64,000 nt of DNA from Symsagittifera roscoffensis (lineage: Eukaryota > Xenacoelomorpha > Acoela > Convolutidae). Where the stretch lies: the NCBI RefSeq assembly GCF_963678635.1, contig NC_087068.1, positions 54,902,467 to 54,966,466 of the forward strand. The letters are read 5' to 3'. Within the stretch, counting starts at the first letter, position 1. Each line of letters begins with the position of its first letter. Position numbers and translations under genes: made by a program. This document shows positions 34,203 to 42,390 of the stretch, piece by piece. The notes beneath the pieces are model-generated. The model worked only from the letters and a program-made list of their open reading frames with translations, made no database searches and had not been told where the DNA came from.

Positions 34203-34482
34203 TCAGAGTCCTGAAAACAATTTAACACCAAGAATTAAAGTTACTCTTAGGCGGACAGGCATATTAGATTGTCGAGGAAAACCTCTCCTGCAAAAACTCG
34301 AACAAATTACACTGAACGATATCGAAATCGACAATTTACGGAAATTTTTTACAGTTCTTGACTACTTTCACCTGTACAATGTCCAGACTCCAGGAATTTC
34401 GCCAGTCAATTCCGTTGTTCAATCTCAACCTGGAAGGGCTGCAACCTCAGCTGGGAGAGAGAAGACAAATTCATTTGCATGA
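34195..34482 (+). CDS. Small Polinton protein of unknown function
   Basis: 95 residues from the ATG at 34195, which overlaps the end of the preceding gene by 8 bases; an in-frame ATG also occurs at 34138. It contains LTPRIKVTLRRTGILDCRGK and a helical stretch (LLQKLEQITLNDIEIDNLRK). It overlaps the next gene by about 100 bases in another frame. No family was recognised. Confidence 0.5.
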   Translation: MTNQSPENNLTPRIKVTLRRTGILDCRGKPLLQKLEQITLNDIEIDNLRKFFTVLDYFHLYNVQTPGISPVNSVVQSQPGRAATSAGREKTNSFA

Positions 34483-34678
34483 CCATCAGCTTCCAGCTGA
34501 ACTGAAAGAATTAGTCAAAACTGATAACGTTGAGGAAATACATTTAGTTCAAGCCACTATCAGAGTTGCTGCTCATTTTGTTGTAAAGTTCAAATCTAAT
34601 TGTAACCATGACAAATTCACAAAATATGAGTTTTTCTTCATTGAACGAGGAGTTGATTTGCCTGTTGAACCGAAATGA
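34379..34678 (+). CDS. Small Polinton protein, paralogue A of a tandem pair
   Basis: 99 residues from the ATG at 34379. Its second half, LPAELKELVKTDNVEEIHLV then AAHFVVKFKSN, lines up with LPKELLDEISTGNVEKIVRI and ARYIIKYKPN in the gene at 34781. Both end with a strand rich in aromatic residues. The pair looks like a tandem gene duplication that has diverged strongly. The fold may be a small alpha/beta domain; the function is unknown. An AATAAA follows at 34718. Confidence 0.6.
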   Translation: MSRLQEFRQSIPLFNLNLEGLQPQLGERRQIHLHDHQLPAELKELVKTDNVEEIHLVQATIRVAAHFVVKFKSNCNHDKFTKYEFFFIERGVDLPVEPK

Positions 34679-34717
34679 CGAATCACATATATATATATGC
34701 CAAATTTTGTGAATCAT

Positions 34718-34723
34718 AATAAA
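34718..34723 (+). terminator. Poly(A) signal mid-cluster
   Basis: AATAAA 40 bases after the stop at 34678. Together with the TATATATATA run at about 34688-34697 it suggests that one transcription unit ends and another (ATPase, integrase, virion genes) begins here. Confidence 0.45.
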
Positions 34724-34780
34724 TATATTTATTGATTGTCTTCATTTTCTTTTGATCTTGTGTGATTACTAGTTGCTAAC

Positions 34781-35077
34781 ATGTCGTGTTTGAAAATTCA
34801 AAATTTCAAAAAAATATTTTTGCCAAAAGAAAACACACAAAATGTGAGTTTAACAGGTGAGAATTTACCAAAAGAGTTATTAGACGAAATCAGTACCGGA
34901 AACGTAGAAAAAATTGTTCGGATACTTCTGACAGACAAAAACATAGCAAGATATATAATAAAATACAAACCAAACGGCAATAGATCAGAGAGAAAAAAAG
35001 GCGATTGGTATGCAGTTGTAACTATCAACCTTGATAGAAATAAGCAAAAAAAGTCTTCGGGTAAACATGGAAATTGA
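34781..35077 (+). CDS. Small Polinton protein, paralogue B of a tandem pair
   Basis: 98 residues, ATG 34781. It shares the pattern L-P-x-E-L ... NVE-I ... A-x-(Y/F)-(I/V)-(I/V)-K-(Y/F)-K-x-N with the upstream protein at 34379-34678. The N-terminus (MSCLKIQNFKKIFLPKEN) and the lysine-rich tail are its own. The stop overlaps the start of the membrane-protein gene by 11 bases. Function unknown. Confidence 0.6.
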   Translation: MSCLKIQNFKKIFLPKENTQNVSLTGENLPKELLDEISTGNVEKIVRILLTDKNIARYIIKYKPNGNRSERKKGDWYAVVTINLDRNKQKKSSGKHGN

Positions 35078-35357
35078 AGAAACCACCACTGTCGAGAACA
35101 ATGATTGCGACTTTGTTGACATTGGTGTTGCCGAAAAGTCTTTATCTCACGAAAACAGATCTTGGAAATTTTGTAATTCTGTTTCTCTTCCGTCTGCAGA
35201 AGTTGTCTTTTTCACGCAAGTCTGTTTCATTTTCATTTTGCTCTCTTTATCTATTTCAAAATTATCTTTTTACAACCTTAGTTGTGATGAGACTGCCATT
35301 TGGCTTTCAATACTATCCAGTACAGTTGGTTACATGTTACCCAATCCCAAGTTATAA
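35067..35357 (+). CDS. Small membrane protein of the Polinton
   Basis: 96 residues from the ATG at 35067. An acidic N-terminus (MEIEETTTVENNDCDFVDIG) is followed by a strongly hydrophobic helix (VVFFTQVCFIFILLSLSI, about residues 52-69) and a second one (AIWLSILSSTVGYML, about 77-91). The end is LPNPKL. Two membrane segments with the C-terminus LP-P suggest a virion or host-membrane protein. Comparable short two-helix proteins occur next to the ATPase in related elements as I recall. It is followed after 2 bases by the ATPase. Confidence 0.6.
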   Translation: MEIEETTTVENNDCDFVDIGVAEKSLSHENRSWKFCNSVSLPSAEVVFFTQVCFIFILLSLSISKLSFYNLSCDETAIWLSILSSTVGYMLPNPKL

Positions 35358-35359
35358 TA

Positions 35360-36052
35360 ATGAATAAGATCATTTCAACAAAAGATCGTCTGTTTATGTC
35401 CGTTTCAGGTCCCTCAGGATCTGGCAAAACTGATTTAATTTTTCAAATGCTTCTCAAAGGTACATTCTATCCATCGTATAACAAGATATTTTATTTTTAT
35501 CTTCACGATCAACCCAAATACCGTTCCTTTGTTTCTCACAACAAATTTGATATTGAATTTATAAAATTATCCAGCTTTGAAATTGTTAATAACTTACGGG
35601 ATTGTATGATTGTCTTTGATGATACCTGTGAAGAAATTTTTAATGAAAAAGATTTTGTTAAATTAGCTACAGCAGGCCGACATAAAAATGTTCATGTTAT
35701 TTATGTCAAGCACAATTTATTTCAGCAAAGTAAGCAATCACGTACAATAGATTTGAATACAACTCACTTAATTTTGTTCAAATCACCTCGAGACATTCAA
35801 CAAATTGATTATTTAGGCAGACAGTTGAATAATGCAAAATTCCTCCGTCATGCGTATCAGTTGGCAACGAAAGAAGATTTTGGTCATCTGTTGATAGACT
35901 TGGATCCCAAAACTTCAGAATGTCTTCGTTATTCGTCAAACATAGTTCCACCATCACCAACCATTTTCTATTTACCATCCTCGAAAGCAGTTATCACATC
36001 TCTTGAAAATGAAAGAGAAAGAATTATGTATATTGAAGCAAATGCTCAATAG
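35360..36052 (+). CDS. DNA-packaging ATPase (FtsK/HerA, A32-like)
   Basis: 230 residues from the ATG at 35360; the frame is open upstream but overlaps the membrane-protein gene. Walker A SGPSGSGKTDLI lies at residues about 16-27. Walker B DCMIVFDDTCEEI is about residue 80, followed by ATAGRHKNVHVIYVKHNLF, where a sensor-type residue is expected. The length fits viral packaging ATPases of Polintons and nucleocytoplasmic large DNA viruses. It should pump the genome into the capsid. It overlaps the next small gene by 44 bases. Confidence 0.92.
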   Translation: MNKIISTKDRLFMSVSGPSGSGKTDLIFQMLLKGTFYPSYNKIFYFYLHDQPKYRSFVSHNKFDIEFIKLSSFEIVNNLRDCMIVFDDTCEEIFNEKDFVKLATAGRHKNVHVIYVKHNLFQQSKQSRTIDLNTTHLILFKSPRDIQQIDYLGRQLNNAKFLRHAYQLATKEDFGHLLIDLDPKTSECLRYSSNIVPPSPTIFYLPSSKAVITSLENERERIMYIEANAQ

Positions 36053-36281
36053 TCGCCATTGTAGATCAATTTTGACAGAAGCTGATTCAAATTTTATTAG
36101 ATTTCTTTGCGATTGTTTTGTAAATGTTTTTCTGGGACATGTTCCAGCTAACAAGAGTTTCATCGAGAGTAAGAAAATACCATTTGGAAAAATTGTTGAC
36201 CCTAAGTTTAGTATCCGAGAAAAACGAAAAGTTTTGGCAAACAATATTTCACTGGTTAAATCAATCGGAGAATCGTGTTAA
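36009..36281 (+). CDS. Small conserved-type Polinton protein
   Basis: 90 residues from the ATG at 36009, in another frame than the end of the ATPase. Helical: ILKQMLNSRHCRSILTEADS, then IRFLCDCFVNVFLGHVPANK, then a basic segment REKRKVLANN. I recall similar short proteins ('C--N-L-G-VP' pattern with a basic C-terminus) in many invertebrate Polinton-type elements, but the function is not known to me. It lies between the ATPase and the next virion-type genes. Confidence 0.6.
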   Translation: MKEKELCILKQMLNSRHCRSILTEADSNFIRFLCDCFVNVFLGHVPANKSFIESKKIPFGKIVDPKFSIREKRKVLANNISLVKSIGESC

Positions 36282-36309
36282 ATTTACTTGAAAAACTAGA
36301 ATCTCAGGC

Positions 36310-37251
36310 ATGTATGCTGAAGAATTCATCCTCATTCCTCGAAAAACATATGCTCCAGATGAAAAAACTGCACCACAATCTCAAATCCTTCATAATCCAT
36401 TAATTAACGACAAATCATCTCAACTCAATTACATACAACGATTTCGAGAACGAAATATCAGCCGTGACTCTCCACCACCATTAAACCCAACATCTCCTAT
36501 TCCTTTAACCCCTAATAATGTAGTACCAAATCTGCACCGAAAAAGAAATTTATCTGCACTTACTAATTTCAGTGATGACGGTGATGATGAAGCAGAAAAA
36601 AATTTTGAATCAAACAATTCACTGCAGCAGACAAGTTCAAAGAGAACAGAAAAAAACGATGAAAAAAGTAATGGAAAAACCGCTGAAGTGTTTCGAAAGG
36701 TTATGGAATCCATTCAAGAGCTATTGGAAGCTAATAAATTGGAAAGGGCAAACATCGTGCTAAAGCAGTTGTTCAAAGTTGAATCCTTGACTTTAGACGT
36801 TGACGGATATGTTTTAATTCAAGGAAAACCAACACTCGTTAAAATTGAATCTTTTTTGTACGATACACAGCAAAACACAAAAAAACTTGAGGGTGTTTTT
36901 TATCCACAAATTTTGAAAGAACTGAATCTTGATCCTAGCTTAGTGTCCAACACTTATGCCAAACAGATTCTCCGCTCGCTTAAGAGCGAAGCAGCTAAGC
37001 CCTTCTCAACTTCTTCCTCCTTCGTCTCCGACGACAACCCGACAACTGAGTACTCGAAGAGATCAAAACCCTCCTCTTCGAAGACTCGATCGACAACTCT
37101 CAAACCCAGAACCAAGCAATCAGACAAAAGAAAAACCCAGAAAAAAGAATTTTTCCCCAACACCAACGACGACGATGACGACGATGATAAAAACTATGAA
37201 AGCAGTAAAGAATCGTTTGCGACGACGTCAACAAAAGAATGGAAATCCTAG
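36310..37251 (+). CDS. Polinton protein of unknown function with acidic tail
   Basis: 313 residues from the ATG at 36310. Proline/serine-rich first third, then a folded part (VFRKVMESIQELLEANKLER; LTLDVDGYVLIQGKPTLVKI; EGVFYPQILKELNLDPSL). It ends in a serine/lysine-rich tail with a run of seven aspartates. The central pattern (helical 'A--IL--L', then 'D--G-V-I-G-P', then 'ELNL--SLV') is one I associate with a protein usually found next to the integrase in such elements. The last 76 bases or more overlap the integrase frame. Confidence 0.7.
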   Translation: MYAEEFILIPRKTYAPDEKTAPQSQILHNPLINDKSSQLNYIQRFRERNISRDSPPPLNPTSPIPLTPNNVVPNLHRKRNLSALTNFSDDGDDEAEKNFESNNSLQQTSSKRTEKNDEKSNGKTAEVFRKVMESIQELLEANKLERANIVLKQLFKVESLTLDVDGYVLIQGKPTLVKIESFLYDTQQNTKKLEGVFYPQILKELNLDPSLVSNTYAKQILRSLKSEAAKPFSTSSSFVSDDNPTTEYSKRSKPSSSKTRSTTLKPRTKQSDKRKTQKKEFFPNTNDDDDDDDKNYESSKESFATTSTKEWKS

Positions 37252-38191
37252 TATCAGTGAAGAAAAGAAACTCAAATTACTCTACACGAAAGGTCCAGCT
37301 GCATTTGGTAGCGTTAAAAATTTAACAAATGCTAGTCAACTCTCACCAAAAAAAGTTGAAAAATTTCTGAGATCTCAATCATCACATACAAAGTATGGAT
37401 TGTTTCGTAAAACATATCCTCGGCTAAAAGTGATTGTTAACGATATCAACGAAATTTGGTCTCTTGACTTGGCTTATGTTGATAAATTGGCTAAATATAA
37501 CCGAGGGGTACGATATTTGTTAGTTGCTGTCGATTGCCTCTCTCGCTACTTACGAGTGGAACCCCTGAAGACCAAATATGCTAAGGAAACAACCGAAGCT
37601 TTCAAAAAAATGATCAAAACAAAACAACCAAAAAAAGTTTGGGTTGACAAAGGCACCGAGTTTAAAGGAGAGTTCGAAAAGTTATGTACTAAACGAGAAA
37701 TCATCAAATACAATACTCACAGTGAAAAAAAATCAGCGTTTGCCGAAAGAAACATTCGATCGCTGAAAAGTATTATGTACAAATACTTGGAGTTTGAATG
37801 GACTTACAGTTATATTGAAAAATTACAAAGTTTTGTTCAAACGATTAACTCACGCGTTAATAGAGTAACAAAATTGGCTCCAAACAAGGTCACAAGAAAA
37901 CATGTACCTGCTTTAGTTTCATTAATTGCAAACAGTTCATCGAAGTTGGTACAGAAACCAAAATTTTATGTTGGTGACTATGTTCGAATAGCGAAGACTG
38001 ACTTGCCTTTTAGAAAAGGTTACAAGCAGATTTTTACAGACGAAGTTTTTGAAATAGTTGCCATTCCTACTGTAAACCCTCCAACATACAGTCTCATTGA
38101 TGCGGAAAAGGAAGAAATCAGCGGAAAATTTTATGAAAAAGAACTTAGTTTAATTGGAAACAAAGCTGATTATAACGAAAATGGGCAGTGA
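37175..38191 (+). CDS. Retrovirus-type integrase
   Basis: 338 residues from the ATG at 37175; the frame is open from 36956, and another ATG is at 37196. The extra N-terminus is basic and low-complexity and overlaps the preceding gene, so a downstream start is preferred. The zinc-binding-type N-domain (YTKGPAAFGSVKNL...) is modified. The catalytic core has D in EIWSLDLAYVD, D in VWVDKGTEFKGEF and E in SAFAERNIRSLKS: a complete D,D-E set. The C-terminal part, YVGDYVRIAKTDLPFRKGY then FEIVAI, resembles the chromo/SH3-like tail. It should catalyse genomic insertion of the element. Confidence 0.93.
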   Translation: MTTMIKTMKAVKNRLRRRQQKNGNPSISEEKKLKLLYTKGPAAFGSVKNLTNASQLSPKKVEKFLRSQSSHTKYGLFRKTYPRLKVIVNDINEIWSLDLAYVDKLAKYNRGVRYLLVAVDCLSRYLRVEPLKTKYAKETTEAFKKMIKTKQPKKVWVDKGTEFKGEFEKLCTKREIIKYNTHSEKKSAFAERNIRSLKSIMYKYLEFEWTYSYIEKLQSFVQTINSRVNRVTKLAPNKVTRKHVPALVSLIANSSSKLVQKPKFYVGDYVRIAKTDLPFRKGYKQIFTDEVFEIVAIPTVNPPTYSLIDAEKEEISGKFYEKELSLIGNKADYNENGQ

Positions 38192-39050
38192 TGAGTTTAC
38201 TGTACATTTGATTTCAACAGCATCAATGGATTATTTCCCAGGCAACACTTTGGCCAGTTTTAGAAATTTTTGTAAAGAAGAAATAGCTTTAGACGGAGAT
38301 TGGAGAGTTGCTCTCTCAGAAATAATTTTCCCCACAAAATTAAACAATGTTACTGATGAGGAATTTACGTACTTCAGAGCATCCGAAGTAGTAGCCAGTA
38401 AATCCAACGCTGGCAATCGGAATACAATTTCCAGACCCTACTATGGCGAAAAAGTTTTTATCAAATCAGGAGAGTACACTTTTATAGAACAATTGATTAA
38501 TGAGATAAAAACAAAACTCAAAGACAAAATTCATTTTGATGCGAGTCCTCAAGAAATCACGAATAGCATGAGCATTTGGATGAACGCAAATGAAGGAATC
38601 TCATTCCCAAGTCCCCAAATACCCAGTCTGTTAGGCTACAATGCAAAGCTTGATGAGAACGGTGAATATCACATTGGTTACAAAATGATACCCTCCTTCG
38701 ATGCATCTTATGAGGGAAACGAACTGTACGAATCTCATTTCCCATATGACTTATCAAGTGGGACAAGTCTAATTTTTGTCTATATTGACATTATTCAATA
38801 CCAAACTGTTGGTGATGCAAAGGCCCCATTGTTACGCGTCATTGATTCAAATAGACGCATCAAAAACGGTAGTGCCTGCAGCATTGAACCTAATCATCGA
38901 AAAAACTTCACTAATTTAGACTACAAAAAATTATTCACTTCATCTGTACAATCAATATCGGTACAGTTGCGCACAGAAACTGGAAGACTAGTGCCCTTTG
39001 CAGGAACTGGTAAAGTTGTGTTGACTCTAAAATTCAAGCGTTTTGATTGA
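38181..39050 (+). CDS. Minor capsid protein (penton-like)
   Basis: 289 residues from the ATG at 38181, overlapping the integrase end by 11 bases. The N-terminus (FTVHLISTASMDYFPGNTLA, then WRVALSEIIFP) is the typical opening of Polinton minor capsid proteins, which form a single jelly roll at capsid vertices. No signal peptide. It ends KVVLTLKFKRFD, a strand-like end usual in these proteins. It lies between integrase and core-protein genes, as in related elements. Confidence 0.82.
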   Translation: MGSDEFTVHLISTASMDYFPGNTLASFRNFCKEEIALDGDWRVALSEIIFPTKLNNVTDEEFTYFRASEVVASKSNAGNRNTISRPYYGEKVFIKSGEYTFIEQLINEIKTKLKDKIHFDASPQEITNSMSIWMNANEGISFPSPQIPSLLGYNAKLDENGEYHIGYKMIPSFDASYEGNELYESHFPYDLSSGTSLIFVYIDIIQYQTVGDAKAPLLRVIDSNRRIKNGSACSIEPNHRKNFTNLDYKKLFTSSVQSISVQLRTETGRLVPFAGTGKVVLTLKFKRFD

Positions 39051-39056
39051 AAACCA

Positions 39057-39479
39057 ATGGAACAATATTATGCAAAGCAAGCTTCACTTCCTCATTTCTC
39101 TGGACACTACCGACAACGCGGCAGTGGATTTGGCGCTTTGGCTGCTGGTATTGGTCGTGTTGCTATACCGTTTGCACGACGGGTTATTCTACCGGCAGCG
39201 AAAAAACTGGGCAGAGAACTTTTGATGAGTGCAGCGCCAGAACTAATTGATGTCGCTATGAAAAAGAAGTCTCCTAAACAAGCATTGAAAAACACTGTCA
39301 CAAAAACTGCAAGAAAACAACTCGGTGGTGGTAGACGACGTCGTCGAAAGACACCAATGAATGGATTACGAAGAAGAAGGTCAGTAGGGGCTCGAAAAAG
39401 AAAAACAACCATTCGAAGAAAAACCAGACCAGTGAGAAGTCGAGCAGATTTTTTCTCAAACATAAAAAATGATCGCTAA
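39057..39479 (+). CDS. Basic virion core protein (adenovirus pVI/pX-like)
   Basis: 140 residues, ATG 39057. The N-terminus has aromatic and glycine words (YYAKQ...HFSGHYRQRGSGFGALAAGI), then an amphipathic region (VAIPFARRVILPAAKKLGRE). The C-terminal half is packed with arginine/lysine (GGGRRRRRK, GLRRRRSVGARKRK). Proteins with this plan are regular in Polintons between minor and major capsid genes and compare with adenovirus core or membrane-lytic proteins; DNA condensation is likely. The stop overlaps the major capsid start by 11 bases. Confidence 0.75.
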   Translation: MEQYYAKQASLPHFSGHYRQRGSGFGALAAGIGRVAIPFARRVILPAAKKLGRELLMSAAPELIDVAMKKKSPKQALKNTVTKTARKQLGGGRRRRRKTPMNGLRRRRSVGARKRKTTIRRKTRPVRSRADFFSNIKNDR

Positions 39480-40776
39480 TTTGTTACCCAATGAAGCTAC
39501 CCATAGCTCTCTAGATTTGTTTGAAAAACAACCTCTTTTGATTACTTTTGAAAACGCTTTTGATCAAAAAATTGGACCTGTTTATTCACCTAATGGACCA
39601 ATGCTTGAATTTGAAATCACCGGTGACCGTAATAATTTTGTTGACCTGCAAAAAATTTATTTGGAAATACGATGCAAAGTAACGCAATCAAGTGGAGCTG
39701 ATCTGCGATACGACAACACTGATCCTACTGTGTCTGATTCACCGTTCCTCGTAAACAACTCCCTGTATTCCCTTTTCTCTGACTGTACCCTCTCTGCTAA
39801 TGGACTCAAAATCTCAAATGCCAATAGTAATTTTGCGCATAAAAGCTTTATTGGAACAGAAGTTTCTAACAGCAAAGGAGCCAAGGACTCATGGCTTAAG
39901 TGTCAGGGATATCGTTTTGAAAACAATCCCGCTGCAATAGATGCAGCTGATTTCACATCTCAACGAGAACTGGTCCGTGAATCGAGGGAAATTTGGTTCT
40001 ATGGACCCGCTGGAGTTGATTTTTTCACATGTGACAAGCATTTGTTGAGCGGTGTTACCCTCAGACTTTCCTACAGACGTTCTCATGAAGATTTTCTCAT
40101 TATATCGGAAGATGCCTCCAAGCATTACAAGCTGCAAATACTCGAAGCGAACCTATATGTTAGAAAAATGACTGTGACCGACCATGTGCTCTCTGCCATT
40201 GAATCAACTTTGCTCAAAACTCCTGCGAACTACCCATATCAAGAAGAAATTACAAAAACATTTCTTGCAACAGCTGGTCAGCGCAGCTGGCAACAGGAAG
40301 ATATTTTTGCTCGTGAACCGGTGAGACAAATTATCATAGCATTGAACACAAATAATGCATTTCTAGGAACAAACCGAACGAATCCTTTTCATTATCAAAA
40401 ATTTGGACTGGAGCAAGTTACTTTGAGACGAAATGGTTTACCAATAGCAAGTACACCAATCAGTACACAAGATCATAAGCGTCTCTTCTTCAACACACTA
40501 TCAGCGCTGGGTTTGTTGCACTGCGGGCTGGGAATCACTCTGGATAACTACCAACAGCACTTTATTATGTGTTTTGATCTCACTAGCACACAGCAGGCAG
40601 CTCATGACTTCTTGCATCCAGAACTTACTAACTGCTCAGTTTCACTCGATCTTCAATTCTCAAACGCTTTGACAGCAAACCTGGAAATTTTTGTTTGGGG
40701 TATACGCTCATCCAATGTATTTATTACCTCCGACCGCAAAGTTACAAAGAACGTCCTTCCCATTTCGACAGTCTGA
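39469..40776 (+). CDS. Major capsid protein (double jelly-roll type)
   Basis: 435 residues, ATG 39469. The position between core protein and protease, the length, and segments such as LEFEITGDRNNFVDLQKIYL, FFTCDKHLLSGVTLRLSYRR and ILEANLYVRKMTV match Polinton/adintovirus major capsid proteins. In these, the latter segment links the two beta sandwiches. The C-terminus ends with NLEIFVWGIRSSNVFI, a terminal strand. The frame is intact. The protein should form hexon-like capsomers of an icosahedral capsid. Confidence 0.88.
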   Translation: MIANLLPNEATHSSLDLFEKQPLLITFENAFDQKIGPVYSPNGPMLEFEITGDRNNFVDLQKIYLEIRCKVTQSSGADLRYDNTDPTVSDSPFLVNNSLYSLFSDCTLSANGLKISNANSNFAHKSFIGTEVSNSKGAKDSWLKCQGYRFENNPAAIDAADFTSQRELVRESREIWFYGPAGVDFFTCDKHLLSGVTLRLSYRRSHEDFLIISEDASKHYKLQILEANLYVRKMTVTDHVLSAIESTLLKTPANYPYQEEITKTFLATAGQRSWQQEDIFAREPVRQIIIALNTNNAFLGTNRTNPFHYQKFGLEQVTLRRNGLPIASTPISTQDHKRLFFNTLSALGLLHCGLGITLDNYQQHFIMCFDLTSTQQAAHDFLHPELTNCSVSLDLQFSNALTANLEIFVWGIRSSNVFITSDRKVTKNVLPISTV

Positions 40777-40778
40777 AA

Positions 40779-41225
40779 ATGGATGAAATCCAGTTGCAGG
40801 ACCTCATTCAGAATTGTAAACATCTGAAATATAAGTTTTTTGGAGTATTTGCAGCCGACAATTTTCCACCTCACATCCCAAACAACATCTTTATGATTGT
40901 GAACACTTCAAAATCAGATTCTCCGGGGACACATTGGATTGTGATATGCAACAGAAGAAATGTTTTATACTTCGCTGATCCTCTCGGTCTTCCTCTCTGG
41001 CAGTACACCAATCTGTATAAACGATTGAACGAGAATTTTCATCAAGTGACTGAATTGATGACAAACTTTCCCATGCAAGACTCAAACTCTACCATGTGCG
41101 GTTCTTTTTGTATTTATATTGCACATTTGATTTTTGATAAAAACTTTAATGGTGATGCTTCTGATTTTGTTTATATAACTGATCATGTTTTGAAACGTTT
41201 CCTAACTCACATGCGTACCCATTAA
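40779..41225 (+). CDS. Adenain-type cysteine protease
   Basis: 148 residues from the ATG at 40779, two bases after the capsid stop. The catalytic histidine lies in GTHWIVI (about residue 48), the acidic partner in YFADPLGLP (about 62), the oxyanion glutamine in MQDSNSTMCG (about 102-111) and the nucleophile cysteine in MCGSFCIYI (about 110). Order and spacing match adenovirus protease, and the length is at the short end. It matures virion proteins. Last gene of the rightward cluster, followed by AATAAA at 41276. Confidence 0.92.
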   Translation: MDEIQLQDLIQNCKHLKYKFFGVFAADNFPPHIPNNIFMIVNTSKSDSPGTHWIVICNRRNVLYFADPLGLPLWQYTNLYKRLNENFHQVTELMTNFPMQDSNSTMCGSFCIYIAHLIFDKNFNGDASDFVYITDHVLKRFLTHMRTH

Positions 41226-42126
41226 CTAACCATTTAATATGGTTGATTTATACATTTTACAATTCAATTTTGAACAATAAATTCTTTTAGTAATTGAAAT
41301 TTTACCCAATTGTTAACTGAATAGCAGTAATTCGAGAAGTTAAGCTTTTTATCAAATTGAGAAAAAAAGTACAAAATCGATCTATGGGGGGATATCACCA
41401 TACCAGCTACTGTTGCCTCCTTTCAGTACAATTTCCGGACGGGTTTCGAAACGCCGCCTTTCGGCTGAGAGTCGAGCGCCATGCGTTTTCCTCTACTCGG
41501 ACCCCAAGAAATTTTGTTCCACTTCAATTTTATAGTAACAAGTTAGGTACACGTCTTAGAAATGGTTGCAGCAAAATTAATGGGCACTTTTGGCTTTCAT
41601 CAGTGTTCTCGTTTTTCAAGATCTTTAGCCACTTCAACCTTTTAGCTCTTTCAACCTTTCTATCAAATCAAAGTTTTTGTCATAGATTTCAGACGTTTAT
41701 TTTTCAGTCTCTTGTAGACACGGAAAATGGAAATGTCAAAATTTTCAAGCCAATTTCATCATTTTAGAGTTTTCAGTGTTCCATAATTTTTCTTTGTTTT
41801 TACCTTCAATTGGCTGAACGAAATTTTTCATTCTTATTTTGGTCAAATTGATTATTAATTTTTGCCTAAATAGAGGTGGCGGCCGCCGCACTTGACGAAT
41901 TTTGCTTTCTTCGAGATTCAGTAATAAAACATGCATTTTTGAAGGAAATCGTTCACCGCAGCCAACAGTTAAGCTACGCTGCCAAAATCTTGTGCTTTTC
42001 TATATACCATATAGTTTGGTCGCATATAATAGGTATATAACGTCATTTTACATGTAAACAAACCAATACCCCCAAACTTTAGAAGGGAAAACATGCACCG
42101 ACCAAAACCTAATTCCATTCCCGTTT
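41226..42126. other. Polinton sub-terminal non-coding segment (right)
   Basis: 0.9 kb between the protease stop and the right TIR. A poly(A) signal lies at 41276-41281. A GC-richer patch around 41440-41510 (CGGACGGGTTTCGAAACGCC) has no recognised role. No gene was supported. Confidence 0.6.
41276..41281 (+). terminator. Poly(A) signal of the virion gene cluster
   Basis: AATAAA, 50 bases after the protease stop codon. Confidence 0.6.
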
Positions 42127-42377
42127 CCACAACGTTCAGTGGGAATACTCAATAATATACCGAAGTTTTACATGAGGACTATTAGGTATAAAATTATTTA
42201 TGGTGACAATTAGGATTATTACATAGTGACCATTAGGTATAAAATTATATGTGGTGACAATTAGGATTATTACATGGTGACCATTGCTGATCATTTAATA
42301 CATGGTGACCATTATGATTTATACCTAATGGTCATCCATGTATGACAACCCCCCCCCCCCCCCGATCCTAACGCACT
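42127..42377 (-). repeat. Polinton right terminal inverted repeat (251 bp)
   Basis: Reverse complement of the left TIR, with 15 instead of 10 C/G in the homopolymer and one additional 51-bp internal unit (TACCTAATGGTCACTATG... type). It ends GATCCTAACGCACT. Thirteen bases of unrelated sequence (42378-42390) separate it from the 168-bp direct repeat. Confidence 0.95.
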
Positions 42378-42390
42378 ATATGCATACTAC

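Larger units (their letters stand above)
23596..42377. mobile_element. Complete Polinton/Maverick (adintovirus-like) element, about 18.8 kb
   Basis: Bounded by inverted repeats that begin AGTGCGTTAGGATC at the left and end GATCCTAACGCACT at the right, the AG...CT termini known for Polintons. It encodes DNA polymerase B, packaging ATPase, retrovirus-type integrase, penton-like minor capsid protein, core protein, major capsid protein and adenain-type protease. Polintons replicate by protein priming and integrate through the integrase; the capsid genes indicate a virus-like stage. Most frames are open and the TIRs nearly identical apart from one extra unit, suggesting recent insertion. The usual 6-bp target duplication is not visible. 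Gene order is polymerase and an unknown gene leftward, everything else rightward. Confidence 0.95.

Noticed and set aside
36956-37174. Basic N-terminal extension of the integrase frame
   Set aside because: The frame is open but low-complexity and fully overlaps the preceding gene; integrase similarity begins later, so a downstream ATG is preferred. It could still be translated.
23587-42383. A 6-bp target-site duplication for the Polinton
   Set aside because: GCGTTT (or TAAATT) on the left and ATATGC on the right do not match; only the 168-bp repeats are shared.
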